Source: Microbispora rosea (GTDB lineage Bacteria > Actinomycetota > Actinomycetes > Streptosporangiales > Streptosporangiaceae). Taken from it: a stretch of DNA of 64,000 nucleotides. Below, one piece after another: positions 48,867 to 57,126 of this stretch. The stretch is taken from contig NZ_FTNI01000010.1 in assembly GCF_900156315.1 (NCBI RefSeq), positions 62,001 through 126,000 on the forward strand, in the 5' to 3' direction. The notes beneath the pieces were generated by a model that made no database searches, was not told where the DNA came from, and worked only from the letters and a program-made list of their open reading frames with translations. The first letter of the stretch is position 1, and each line of letters begins with the position of its first letter. The translations under genes were made by a program, and so were the position numbers.

Positions 48867-49445
48867 TCAGGAGGCCCGATATCTCGGGAGGATCCCGGAA
48901 TCCAGCGCCTCGCTCAGCGTGGGCGCCGCGGCGTCCTTGCCCGACAGGACCGGCTCACCGTCGAGCCGCCAGTCGACGCCGATCTCCGGGTCGAGCGGGT
49001 GCACGCCGTGCTCGCGCCCCGGCGCGTACGGCTGGGAGCACAGGTAGAGTACCGTGGCCTGCTCGCTGAGGACGGCGAACGCGTGGCCGAGGCCCTCCGA
49101 CACGTACACCGCGCGCCGGGACACGTCGTCGAGGACGAGCCCCTCCCACGTGCCGAAGGTGGGCGAGCCCACCCGCAGGTCCACCACGACGTCGAGCACC
49201 GCCCCGGAGACGCAGGTCACGTATTTGGCCTGGCCGGGCGGTACGTCCGCGAAATGGACGCCGCGCAGCACGCCGCGCCGGGAAACCGAGCAGTTGGCCT
49301 GGGCCAGCTCCATGCCGTGCCCGATCGCCTCGCGTAACTCCCCCGCCCTGAAACATTCGAGGAAGTCGCCCCGGATGTCGCTGTGGATTCGTGGGGTGAA
49401 GCTCCACGCCCCCTCGATACTCATCCGCTCCATGGCCGGAATCAT
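48867..49445 (-). CDS. rmlC: dTDP-4-dehydrorhamnose 3,5-epimerase
   Basis: A 192-residue cupin of the RmlC family. HSDIRGDFLECFRAGEL, QANCSVSRRGVLRGVHFAD with the catalytic-base His, QAKYVTCVSGAVLDVVVDLRVGSPTFG and the later YVSEGLGHAFAVLSEQATVLYLCSQPYAP are all in the right order. It epimerises C3 and C5 of dTDP-4-keto-6-deoxyglucose, completing the Rml pathway. ATG at 49445 is used; an ATG six codons on with GGAG in front is an alternative. A second RmlC-like gene lies at 63342-63887. Confidence 0.9.
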   Translation of the reverse strand: MIPAMERMSIEGAWSFTPRIHSDIRGDFLECFRAGELREAIGHGMELAQANCSVSRRGVLRGVHFADVPPGQAKYVTCVSGAVLDVVVDLRVGSPTFGTWEGLVLDDVSRRAVYVSEGLGHAFAVLSEQATVLYLCSQPYAPGREHGVHPLDPEIGVDWRLDGEPVLSGKDAAAPTLSEALDSGILPRYRAS

Positions 49446-49610
49446 GACACAGGCGTCTTGTAACGCTCACGGTCCATCGCCCGACTTATGACTGTCGGAC
49501 TCCGGTGCTGGGAGGGAAATGCCAGCTCAGTTTCTGTCGGTTACGCCTGCCCGGAATTCATCCGGAGAACGGCCGATGCGAAGTTCTCCGCACGGTCGGA
49601 GGAGGTTCTG

Positions 49611-50825
49611 ATGACGACGTGCCGGCTGTGCGGGTCCGCGAGCCTCGTCGGCGTGGTCGACCTCGGCGCGACGCCGCCGTGCGAGCGGTTCCTCGGCGCG
49701 GAGCAGCTCGACGAGCCGGAGACGACCTATCCGCTGCATCTGCGGGTGTGCACCGACTGCTGGCTGGCCCAGATCCCCGCGCTCATCACGCCGCAGGACA
49801 CCTTCACCGAGTACGCCTACTACTCGTCGTACTCCACCTCGTGGGTGGAGCACGCGCGGCGGTTCGTGGCGGACGCGGCCGAGCGGCTGCGCCCCCGGTT
49901 CGTGGTCGAGGTGGCGAGCAACGACGGCTACCTGCTGCGGCACGTCGTGGAACGCGACATTCGGTGCCTCGGCATCGAACCGTCGGTGAACGTCGGCCAG
50001 GCGGCCAGGGACAACGGGGTCCCGACGCTCACGGCGTTCCTCGGACCGGAGACGGGCGCCGCCGTACGGGCCGAGCACGGGCCCGCCGACCTCGTCGTGG
50101 CCAACAACGTGTACGCGCACATCCCCGACGTCATCGGCTTCACCAAGGGGCTGCGCGCGCTCCTGGACGACCGGGGCTGGGTCTCCATCGAGGTGCAGCA
50201 CCTGCTCACGCTCATGGAGCTCAACCAGTACGACACGATCTACCACGAGCACTTCCAGTACTACACGGTCGCCTCGGCCGAGCGGGCGCTGGCGAGCGGC
50301 GGGCTCGCCCTGGTGGACGTCGAGCTGCTGCCGACCCACGGCGGATCGATCCGGCTGTGGGCCCGCCCGGCGGAGCTCGGCGCGGAGCCGGGCCCGCGCG
50401 TGGCCGAGGTGCTGGCGGCGGAGAAGGCCGCCGGGCTGCACGAGCTGTCCGGCTACGCGCAGTTCGCCGAGCGGGTGGCGCGGGTCCGGCGGGAGCTGCT
50501 GACCTTCCTCCTCGACGCGGCCGCGCAGGGCAGAACGGTCGTGGGCTACGGCGCCCCCGGCAAGGGAAACACCCTGCTCAACCACTGCGGCATCCGTCCC
50601 GACCTGCTGCGTTACACGGTGGACCGGAACCCCTACAAGCACGGACGGTTCACTCCCGGCGCGCGGATCCCCGTCCTCCCACCGGAGCAGATCGCCGCCG
50701 ATCGCCCCGACTACGTGCTGGTGCTCCCCTGGAACCTGAGGGAGGAGTTGACCGCCCAGCTCTCGTACGTACGCGAGTGGGGAGGCCGGCTGGTCTTCCC
50801 GATCCCCAGTCTGGAGATCGTGTGA
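49611..50825 (+). CDS. NovU/TylCIII-type sugar C-methyltransferase
   Basis: A 404-residue SAM methyltransferase of the deoxysugar C-methyltransferase family. An N-terminal zinc domain (Cys4, Cys7 in CRLCGS and a later CTDCWLAQ), a Rossmann domain with VVEVASNDGYLLRHV as the SAM loop, EHFQYYT around the proposed active site, and a C-terminal NAD-like fold with VVGYGAPGKGNTLLN. Family members add a methyl group at C3 (or nearby) of 4-keto NDP-sugars. ATG at 49611 follows GGAGGAGG. First gene of a coupled six-gene block. Confidence 0.9.
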   Translation: MTTCRLCGSASLVGVVDLGATPPCERFLGAEQLDEPETTYPLHLRVCTDCWLAQIPALITPQDTFTEYAYYSSYSTSWVEHARRFVADAAERLRPRFVVEVASNDGYLLRHVVERDIRCLGIEPSVNVGQAARDNGVPTLTAFLGPETGAAVRAEHGPADLVVANNVYAHIPDVIGFTKGLRALLDDRGWVSIEVQHLLTLMELNQYDTIYHEHFQYYTVASAERALASGGLALVDVELLPTHGGSIRLWARPAELGAEPGPRVAEVLAAEKAAGLHELSGYAQFAERVARVRRELLTFLLDAAAQGRTVVGYGAPGKGNTLLNHCGIRPDLLRYTVDRNPYKHGRFTPGARIPVLPPEQIAADRPDYVLVLPWNLREELTAQLSYVREWGGRLVFPIPSLEIV

Positions 50826-51601
50826 AAGTCGTCCTCTTCTGCGGAGGCCGGGGCACCAGGATGCGCAGCGACCTTCCCGGCGGGGACATCCCCAAACCCA
50901 TGCAGCTCGTCGGCCCTCGTCCGCTGCTCTGGCATGTGATGCGGTATTACGCGCACTTCGGACATCGGGATTTCATCCTTTGTCTCGGATATGGCGCGCA
51001 ACATATCAAGAGTTTTTTCCTGAACTATCAGGAAACGGCGTCCAACGATTTCGTCCTGCGTAACGGCCGCGTGGACCTGTTGTCCACCGACATCTCCGAC
51101 TGGTCGATCTCCCTCGTGGACACCGGGGTCGATTCGCCCATCGGGGAGCGGCTTCGCCGGGTACGCCCCTATCTTGAGGGCGATGAGATCTTTCTGGCGA
51201 ACTACGCGGACGTGCTCACCGACGCGCCGCTGTCCGACATCGTCGAGCGGTTCCGCGCCGCGGACGCCGGGGCGTCGATGATGGTGGTCCCGCCGTCCAA
51301 CACCTTCCACTGCGTGGATGTGGGCGAGGACGGCAGGGTCGGCTCGATCACGGCGGTCAGCGAGATGCCGCTGTGGGTCAACGGCGGCTTCTTCGTGCTC
51401 CGCCAGGAGGTCTTCGACCACATCCCCGTGAACGGCGACCTCGTGGCCGACGGCTGCGCCGAGCTGGCCAAGCGGGGCCGGCTGCTCGCCTACCCCCACC
51501 GCGGCTACTGGCGGCCGAGCGACACCGTCAACCAGCGGCTGGAGCTGGACCAGGCGTGGGCGCGCGGCGACCGGCCGTGGGCGCTGTGGGAGTACGTGTG
51601 A
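50822..51601 (+). CDS. Sugar-1-phosphate nucleotidyltransferase, CTP type (RfbF-like)
   Basis: A 259-residue nucleotidyltransferase. VVLFCGGRGTRMRSDLPGG, then PKPMQLVGPRPLLWHVM and FILCLGYGAQHIKSFFLNY, closely resemble glucose-1-phosphate cytidylyltransferases rather than the thymidylyl enzymes. LVDTGVDSPIGERLRRVRPYL and the metal-binding Asp in FLANYADVLTD fit as well. It activates a hexose-1-phosphate to a CDP- (or related) sugar. GTG at 50822 overlaps the previous TGA, so it is translationally coupled. It is separate from the dTDP line of rmlA, so a second nucleotide sugar is made. Confidence 0.87.
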   Translation: MKVVLFCGGRGTRMRSDLPGGDIPKPMQLVGPRPLLWHVMRYYAHFGHRDFILCLGYGAQHIKSFFLNYQETASNDFVLRNGRVDLLSTDISDWSISLVDTGVDSPIGERLRRVRPYLEGDEIFLANYADVLTDAPLSDIVERFRAADAGASMMVVPPSNTFHCVDVGEDGRVGSITAVSEMPLWVNGGFFVLRQEVFDHIPVNGDLVADGCAELAKRGRLLAYPHRGYWRPSDTVNQRLELDQAWARGDRPWALWEYV

Positions 51602-52245
51602 TCGGGCTGCGGCCCGGCCGCGTGCGCAGGATCGCGGCACTCGCGGCGCACTGCGACGACATCGCGATCGGGGCGGGCGGCACGCTGCTGACCGTCTGCG
51701 CCGCGCACCCCGGCGTCCGCGTGGACGCCCTGGTGCTGTCCGGCGGCGGCACCGAGAGGGAGGACGAGGAACGGGCCGCGCTCGCCGCCTTCTGCCCCGG
51801 CGCCGACCTGCGGCTGACCGTGCTGAAGCTGCCCGACGGGCGGCTGCCCGCCCACTGGGACGAGGCCAAGAACGCCGTCGAGGAGCTGCGCGCGGCGGGC
51901 GACCCCGACCTGGTCGTCGCCCCCCACCGGGGCGACCTGCACCAGGATCACCGGGGCCTCGCCGAACTGGTGCCGACCGCGTTCCGCGACCACCTGGTCC
52001 TGGGCTACGAGATCGTCAAGTGGGACGGCGACCTCGGCCGGCCGGCGGTCTACCAGCCGCTCACCCCCGCAGCGGCGGAGGAGAAGGTCGCCCTGCTGCA
52101 GAGCCACTACCCCTCACAGCGGCACCGCCCCTGGTACGACCCGGAGGCCTTCCTCGGCCTCGCCCGCATCCGCGGCATCGAGTGCCACGCGCGGTACGCC
52201 GAGGCCTTTCACGTGGACAAGCTCACCCTCGACCTGGAGAACTGA
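51598..52245 (+). CDS. PIG-L family deacetylase
   Basis: A 215-residue PIG-L/LmbE protein. The zinc motif AHCDD (His18, Asp20, Asp21) replaces the usual AHPDD, and the second motif is APHRGDLHQDHRG (His110, Asp113, His115, Asp117, His118). The enzyme removes an N-acyl group from an amino sugar or sugar derivative, so its substrate here should carry an acylamino group. GTG at 51598 overlaps the preceding stop, and its own TGA shares a base with the next ATG. Confidence 0.86.
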   Translation: MIGLRPGRVRRIAALAAHCDDIAIGAGGTLLTVCAAHPGVRVDALVLSGGGTEREDEERAALAAFCPGADLRLTVLKLPDGRLPAHWDEAKNAVEELRAAGDPDLVVAPHRGDLHQDHRGLAELVPTAFRDHLVLGYEIVKWDGDLGRPAVYQPLTPAAAEEKVALLQSHYPSQRHRPWYDPEAFLGLARIRGIECHARYAEAFHVDKLTLDLEN

Positions 52246-53264
52246 TGCGGCTACTGCTGACCGGACACCAGGGCTATCTCGGCACGGTCATGGCCCCGGT
52301 GCTCGCCGAGGCCGGCCACGAGGTGGTCGGTCTCGACTCGGGGCTGTTCGCCGACTGCGTGCTCGGCCCCCCGCCCGCCGACCCCGAGACGTACGCGGTG
52401 GACCTGCGGGACGTCCGGCCCGAGCACGTGGCGGGGTTCGACGCCGTCGTCCACCTCGCCGCGCTGTCCAACGACCCGCTCGGCTCGCTGGCCCCCGAGC
52501 TGACCTACGACATCAACCACCACGCCTCCTCGCGCCTGGCCCGGCTCGCCAGGGACGCCGGCGTGCGCCGGTTCCTGTACGCGTCGACCTGCTCGGTGTA
52601 CGGCGCGTCGGGCGGCGACGACCTGCTGGACGAGGACGCGCCGCTCCGGCCGGTGACCCCGTACGCGGAGTCGAAGGTCCGGGTGGAGGACGACCTGACC
52701 GCTCTGGCGGACGACGACTTCACCCCCGTCTTCATGCGCAACGCGACGGCCTTCGGCTTCTCGCCGAGGCTGCGGGCCGACATCGTGCTCAACAACCTGG
52801 TCGGCCACGCGTGCCTGTCGGGGGAGGTGCGCGTGCTGTCGGACGGCACGCCCTGGCGCCCGCTGGTCCACGCCCGCGACATCGCGGAGGCGTTCGCCGC
52901 CGCGCTGGCCGCGCCCAGGGAGGCGGTGCACGCGAAGGCGTTCAACGTGGGCACCGAGCGCAACAACCTGACCGTCGCGGAGATCGCGGCCGAGGTCGTC
53001 GAGGCCGTGCCCGGCGCCACGCTCGTGATCACCGGCGAGGCGGGCGCCGACCCGCGCTCCTACCGCGTGGACTTCTCCCGTATCAGGGCCGCCCTCCCCG
53101 GGTACGAGGCCCGCTGGTCGGTCAAGGACGGCGCGGTGGAACTGGTCGACGCCTACCGCGAGTACGGGCTGACCAAGGAGGACTTCGAGCGCCGCTTCAC
53201 CCGGCTCGCCCGCCTGTCCGACCGGCGGGAGGCCGGGGCCGTCGACTCCTCGCTGCGCCCATGA
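52245..53264 (+). CDS. NAD-dependent epimerase/dehydratase (extended SDR)
   Basis: A 339-residue extended SDR with a slightly unusual cofactor loop (GHQGYLG rather than GGxGFIG). YASTCSVYGASGGDD and TPYAESKVRVE hold the Ser/Tyr/Lys set. NATAFGFSPRLRADIVLNNLVGHA and the Arg in GTPWRPLVHARDIAEAF are typical of nucleotide-sugar epimerase/4,6-dehydratase relatives. It probably works on the same nucleotide sugar as its neighbours. ATG at 52245 shares a base with the previous TGA, and its stop overlaps the next ATG. Confidence 0.88.
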   Translation: MRLLLTGHQGYLGTVMAPVLAEAGHEVVGLDSGLFADCVLGPPPADPETYAVDLRDVRPEHVAGFDAVVHLAALSNDPLGSLAPELTYDINHHASSRLARLARDAGVRRFLYASTCSVYGASGGDDLLDEDAPLRPVTPYAESKVRVEDDLTALADDDFTPVFMRNATAFGFSPRLRADIVLNNLVGHACLSGEVRVLSDGTPWRPLVHARDIAEAFAAALAAPREAVHAKAFNVGTERNNLTVAEIAAEVVEAVPGATLVITGEAGADPRSYRVDFSRIRAALPGYEARWSVKDGAVELVDAYREYGLTKEDFERRFTRLARLSDRREAGAVDSSLRP

Positions 53265-54517
53265 GCGAGATGCACGCGCTGGTCAGGCGGCTCTACCCGC
53301 TGTGCCGCAGCATCACCGGATCCGGCCTGCGGCGCACCCTGGAGATCATCGGCGAGTCGATCCCGCTGGAGATCAGCGAGGTGCCCACGGGCACCCAGGT
53401 CCTCGACTGGACCATTCCCAAGGAATGGAACATCCGCGACGCCTACATCAAGGACTCCTCCGGGACCCGGATCGTCGACTTCGCGGCGTCCAACCTGCAC
53501 GTGGTCGGCTACAGCGTGCCGGTGTCGGCGACCATGACCCTGGAGGAGCTCCGCCCCCACCTGCACACGCTTCCCGGCCGGCCCGGCCTGGTGCCGTACC
53601 GCACCAGTTACTACGCCGAGACGTGGGGGTTCTGCCTCAGCGAGGAGACGCTGGCGGGGATGGGACCGGGGCCGTACGAGGTGCGGATCGACTCGACGCT
53701 CGCCGACGGGCACCTGACGTACGGCGAGCATGTGATCCCGGGCCGCAGCGCGGAAGAGGTCCTGGTCTCGTGTCATGTCTGCCATCCCTCGCTCGCCAAC
53801 GACAACCTGGCAGGCGTCGCCGTGGCGACCCGGCTGGCGCGGCTGCTGGCGCGGGAGGAGCGGCACTACACCTACCGCTTCCTGTTCGCGCCCGGAACCA
53901 TCGGCTCCATCGCCTGGCTGGCGCGCAACCGGGACCGGGCCGGCCGGATCAGGCACGGGATCGTGCTCGCCTGCGCGGGAGACCGGGGACCGATCACCTA
54001 CAAGCGCAGCCGGCGGGGGGACGCCGAGATCGACCGGGTCCTCGCCCACGTCCTGCGGGACCGCCCGCACACGCTGGTGGACTTCTCCCCCTACGGCTAC
54101 GACGAGCGGCAGTACTGCTCGCCCGGGTTCGACCTGCCGGTCGGCTGCCTGACCAGGACCCCGTACGCCGGCTATCCGGAGTACCACACTTCGGCGGACG
54201 ACCCGGACTTCGTCACAGAGGAGGCGATGCTGGACACGCTGGACACCTGTGTGCGGGCCTTCGAGGTGCTGGAGCGCAACCGCACCTACGTGAACCTCAG
54301 CCCGTACGGCGAGCCCCAGCTGGGCAGGCGCGGCCTGTACGAGTCGCTCGGCGGGCGCAGCGACACGAAACAGGCGCAGATGGCGATGTTGTGGGTGCTG
54401 AACCAGTCCGACGGCGCCCACAGCCTGCTCGACATCTCGGAACGTTCTGGACTGCCGTTCGACGTGGTGGCGGACGCGGCTCAGGCTCTGCTGGTCGCGG
54501 GACTCGTGAAGGAGTGA
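53261..54517 (+). CDS. DUF4910 (aminopeptidase-like, M28-fold) protein
   Basis: A 418-residue protein. It starts with LVRRLYPLCRSITGSGLR and includes DWTIPKEWNIRDAYIKD, a typical opening of this family. LVSCHVCHPSLANDNLAG has His175 and Asp181 as zinc ligands in the M28 manner. PEYHTSADDPDFV supplies another His-Asp pair. Residues about 370-418 form a winged-helix-like tail (HSLLDISERSGLPFDVVADAAQALL, cut here to its core). The family recurs in sugar gene clusters and may hydrolyse an amide or ester on a nucleotide sugar rather than a peptide. ATG at 53261 overlaps the previous stop (ATGA). Confidence 0.82.
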   Translation: MSEMHALVRRLYPLCRSITGSGLRRTLEIIGESIPLEISEVPTGTQVLDWTIPKEWNIRDAYIKDSSGTRIVDFAASNLHVVGYSVPVSATMTLEELRPHLHTLPGRPGLVPYRTSYYAETWGFCLSEETLAGMGPGPYEVRIDSTLADGHLTYGEHVIPGRSAEEVLVSCHVCHPSLANDNLAGVAVATRLARLLAREERHYTYRFLFAPGTIGSIAWLARNRDRAGRIRHGIVLACAGDRGPITYKRSRRGDAEIDRVLAHVLRDRPHTLVDFSPYGYDERQYCSPGFDLPVGCLTRTPYAGYPEYHTSADDPDFVTEEAMLDTLDTCVRAFEVLERNRTYVNLSPYGEPQLGRRGLYESLGGRSDTKQAQMAMLWVLNQSDGAHSLLDISERSGLPFDVVADAAQALLVAGLVKE

Positions 54518-54521
54518 CCGG

Positions 54522-55529
54522 ATGACGCAGTTCGAGGCCTCCGCACGACCGAAGGCCCTCGGCCTCACGGTCGGCGAGGTGGTGGAGGTCCGCAGCGTCG
54601 AGGAGATCATTGCCACACTCGACGAGAAGGGCGAGCTCGAGGGCCTGCCTTTCATGCCGGAGATGCTGTCGTTCTGCGGGCGGCGGATGACGGTGCACAA
54701 GGTGGCGCACAAGCTGTGCGACACGCTGACCGGTACGGGCATGCGGCGGATGCGGGACGCCGTGCACCTGACCGGGGCGCGCTGCGACGGCTCGGCCCAC
54801 GGCGGCTGCCAGACCGCGTGCTCGCTGTACTGGAAGGAGGCCTGGCTCAAACGGGTGGACCCGGGCCCGCCCGTGCCCGACGCCGCGCCCGCGCCCGCGC
54901 GCAGGCTTCCCCTGCTTGAGATCAACTCGCGCAGGGAACCGGCGGTGGACGGCGAGGTCCGATACCGCTGCCAGGCGACCGAGTTGCTGCGCGCCGCGCC
55001 CGAGCGCCTGCCCTTCAGGGACCTCGGCCAGTACGTCACGGACGTCCGGGTGGGCAACGCCGGCGTCCTGGCCACCCTCCGCACGATCTTCTTCGGGCTG
55101 TTCAACCGATTACAGAGGGCGAGCCGCAGGCTGCCCCGCCGGCTGCGGTTCAGGGACGGCATGGCATGGGGCTTCGTGGCGCCAGGCCGGAACACCACGA
55201 CCCCGACCGAGCTGAGCGACCTGCAACCGGGCGAGCTCGTGCGGGTCAAGTCGCGGGAGGCGATCGTCGCCACGCTCGACACGAAGCGGCTCAACCGCGG
55301 CATGGGGTTCGAGGAGGAGATGGCGCGGTATTGCGGACACGTGGGCCGGGTCGCCGCGCGCGTGGAACGATGCATCGACGAGAGGACCGGGCGGATGCTG
55401 CAGATGAAGAACCCCTGCATCATCCTCGACGGCGTCGTCTGCGCGGGTGTGTACAAGGCCAACTGCCCACGGGCGTTCGTGCCGTTCTGGCGGGAGATCT
55501 GGCTGGAGCGGGTCACCGAGGAGAACTAG
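54522..55529 (+). CDS. Protein with two copies of an unrecognised four-cysteine domain
   Basis: A 335-residue protein with an internal duplication. Residues about 18-112 and 236-331 align along their length. GEVVEVRSVEEIIATLD matches GELVRVKSREAIVATLD, and WKEAWLKRV matches WREIWLERV. Four Cys align: 52/271, 66/284, 88/307 and 96/315, with the shared ending C-x7-C-x7-W-[KR]-E-x-W-L. The middle (120-225) is a basic, partly helical spacer that includes FRTIFFGLF-like hydrophobics. The pattern suggests metal or iron-sulfur binding, possibly redox or radical-electron supply to neighbours; that is inference. It starts 4 bp after the DUF4910 stop and closes the coupled block. No family name is known to me. 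Confidence 0.8.
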   Translation: MTQFEASARPKALGLTVGEVVEVRSVEEIIATLDEKGELEGLPFMPEMLSFCGRRMTVHKVAHKLCDTLTGTGMRRMRDAVHLTGARCDGSAHGGCQTACSLYWKEAWLKRVDPGPPVPDAAPAPARRLPLLEINSRREPAVDGEVRYRCQATELLRAAPERLPFRDLGQYVTDVRVGNAGVLATLRTIFFGLFNRLQRASRRLPRRLRFRDGMAWGFVAPGRNTTTPTELSDLQPGELVRVKSREAIVATLDTKRLNRGMGFEEEMARYCGHVGRVAARVERCIDERTGRMLQMKNPCIILDGVVCAGVYKANCPRAFVPFWREIWLERVTEEN

Positions 55530-55544
55530 GGATCGGGAGAGCCG

Positions 55545-57125
55545 ATGCGAGAAAGCCAGGACGCGGAGCCAGAGGAGTTAGAGGAGCCAGAGGAGCCGGA
55601 GGAGCCGGCCGGGCCGCCGGACGGCGAGGCCGGCCACCTCCGGGAGATCGGCCGCAAGGCCGGACGCGGGCTCGGCTGGAGCCTGCTGGGCACCTTGGCG
55701 ACCCGGGCGGGATCGTTTCTCATGGGCCTCGTCCTGGCCCGTCTGCTGTCCCCTGAGGACTTCGGCATCTACGCGGTCGCGCTGGCCGCGACCCAGTTCG
55801 TCATGGTCGTCAAAGACATCGGCGTCATGGCGGCGGTCGTGCAGTGGCGGGGCAGGCTGGAGGACGTCGCGCCGACCGCCACCACCCTCTCGATGATCTC
55901 CGCCCTCACCCTGTACGGCGCGTTCTACGTGGGCGCGCCGTACTTCTCCAGCCTCGCGGGGAGCGAGGAGGCCACCCCGGTCGTCCGGCTCCTCACCGCG
56001 GTCATCCTCATCGAGGCCGTCACCGCGGTGCGCAGCGCCACACTGCTGCGCAGGTTCCACGTGGGCAAGAGCGCCAAGGCGATCCTGGCGGGGTTCCTGG
56101 TGAATGCCCCGGTGGCGATCGCGCTCGCCGCCGAGGGCGCCGGGCCGTACAGCTTCGCCTGGGGACAGGTGGCCGGCGCCGTGGTCACCGGCGTGTTCAT
56201 GCTCGCCTACGCCCGGCTGCCCTGGCGTCTGGGATTCGACCGGGGCGTCGCCAAGAAGCTGCTGTGGTTCGGCATCCCCTCCGCGGCGGGCATCGCCCTG
56301 GAAATCGTGCTGCTCAACGTCGGCTACATCATCGTCGGCGCCATCATGGGGCCCGACTGGCTGGGCTTCTACCTGATGGCCTTCAACGTGTCGAGCTGGG
56401 TGCCCGGACTGATCGGCACCGCGATCCGTTCGGTGTCCATCGCCGGCTTCTCGCGTCTCGCCGAGCGTGACGAGCAGTCGCTGTCGCTCGGCGTGCAGAA
56501 GTCGGTGCCGATGCTGATCACCGCGATCCTGCCACTGGCCGTGGCCATGGCGGTGCTCGCTCATCCGCTCATCTACTTCCTGTACGGCGAGAAGTGGGGA
56601 CAGGCGGCCGGCGTCCTGCGGTTCCTCGCGGTGCTGATGGTGGTGCGCATGCTGACCTCCTTCGCCCTGGACATCCTCAACGGGCAGGGCGCCACGCGCT
56701 CGACCGTCTGGATGAACCTGGGGTACGGCGTGGCCCTGATCCCCGCGGTGATCGTGGGCACGCACCTCGACGGCATCCGGGGCGCGGCCGTCGGCCAGGC
56801 GGCGGCCGCGTTGCTGGTGGCCCTTCCGCTCGCGATGCTCGCCGTGCAGCGCACCGGGGTGCGGCTGCGCCCGATCCTGCCCCAGCTGGTACGGCCGTTC
56901 GCCGGAGCCGCGGTGTCGTTCGCGGTCACCGTGGGCCTTGCCACGCTTACCGGAGGCAGCCAGTTCCTCCAGCTCGTCGTCGGAGGCGCCGGAGGGCTGC
57001 TGGTCTACGTGCTGATCGTGGTGCCGCTGCACCAGATGAGAACGGTGGGCGGCCACATGATGGAGCGGCTGCCCGCCGGTCACCGGCATCCGGTGCCGGT
57101 CGAGGCGACGGCGAAGGAGCGCTGA
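55545..57125 (+). CDS. Wzx-type polysaccharide flippase (MOP superfamily)
   Basis: A 526-residue membrane protein with about 12-14 helices. The family start GRGLGWSLLGTLATRAGSFL leads into GLVLARLLSPEDFGIYAVALAATQF, given in part, which is the hallmark of polysaccharide transporters. It flips the lipid-linked repeat unit across the membrane. The first 30 residues are an acidic Glu-Pro run (EELEEPEEPEEPAGPP) coded by imperfect 9-bp repeats, an unusual cytoplasmic tail. A GT2 gene begins 1 bp after its stop. Confidence 0.9.
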   Translation: MRESQDAEPEELEEPEEPEEPAGPPDGEAGHLREIGRKAGRGLGWSLLGTLATRAGSFLMGLVLARLLSPEDFGIYAVALAATQFVMVVKDIGVMAAVVQWRGRLEDVAPTATTLSMISALTLYGAFYVGAPYFSSLAGSEEATPVVRLLTAVILIEAVTAVRSATLLRRFHVGKSAKAILAGFLVNAPVAIALAAEGAGPYSFAWGQVAGAVVTGVFMLAYARLPWRLGFDRGVAKKLLWFGIPSAAGIALEIVLLNVGYIIVGAIMGPDWLGFYLMAFNVSSWVPGLIGTAIRSVSIAGFSRLAERDEQSLSLGVQKSVPMLITAILPLAVAMAVLAHPLIYFLYGEKWGQAAGVLRFLAVLMVVRMLTSFALDILNGQGATRSTVWMNLGYGVALIPAVIVGTHLDGIRGAAVGQAAAALLVALPLAMLAVQRTGVRLRPILPQLVRPFAGAAVSFAVTVGLATLTGGSQFLQLVVGGAGGLLVYVLIVVPLHQMRTVGGHMMERLPAGHRHPVPVEATAKER

Positions 57126-57126
57126 G

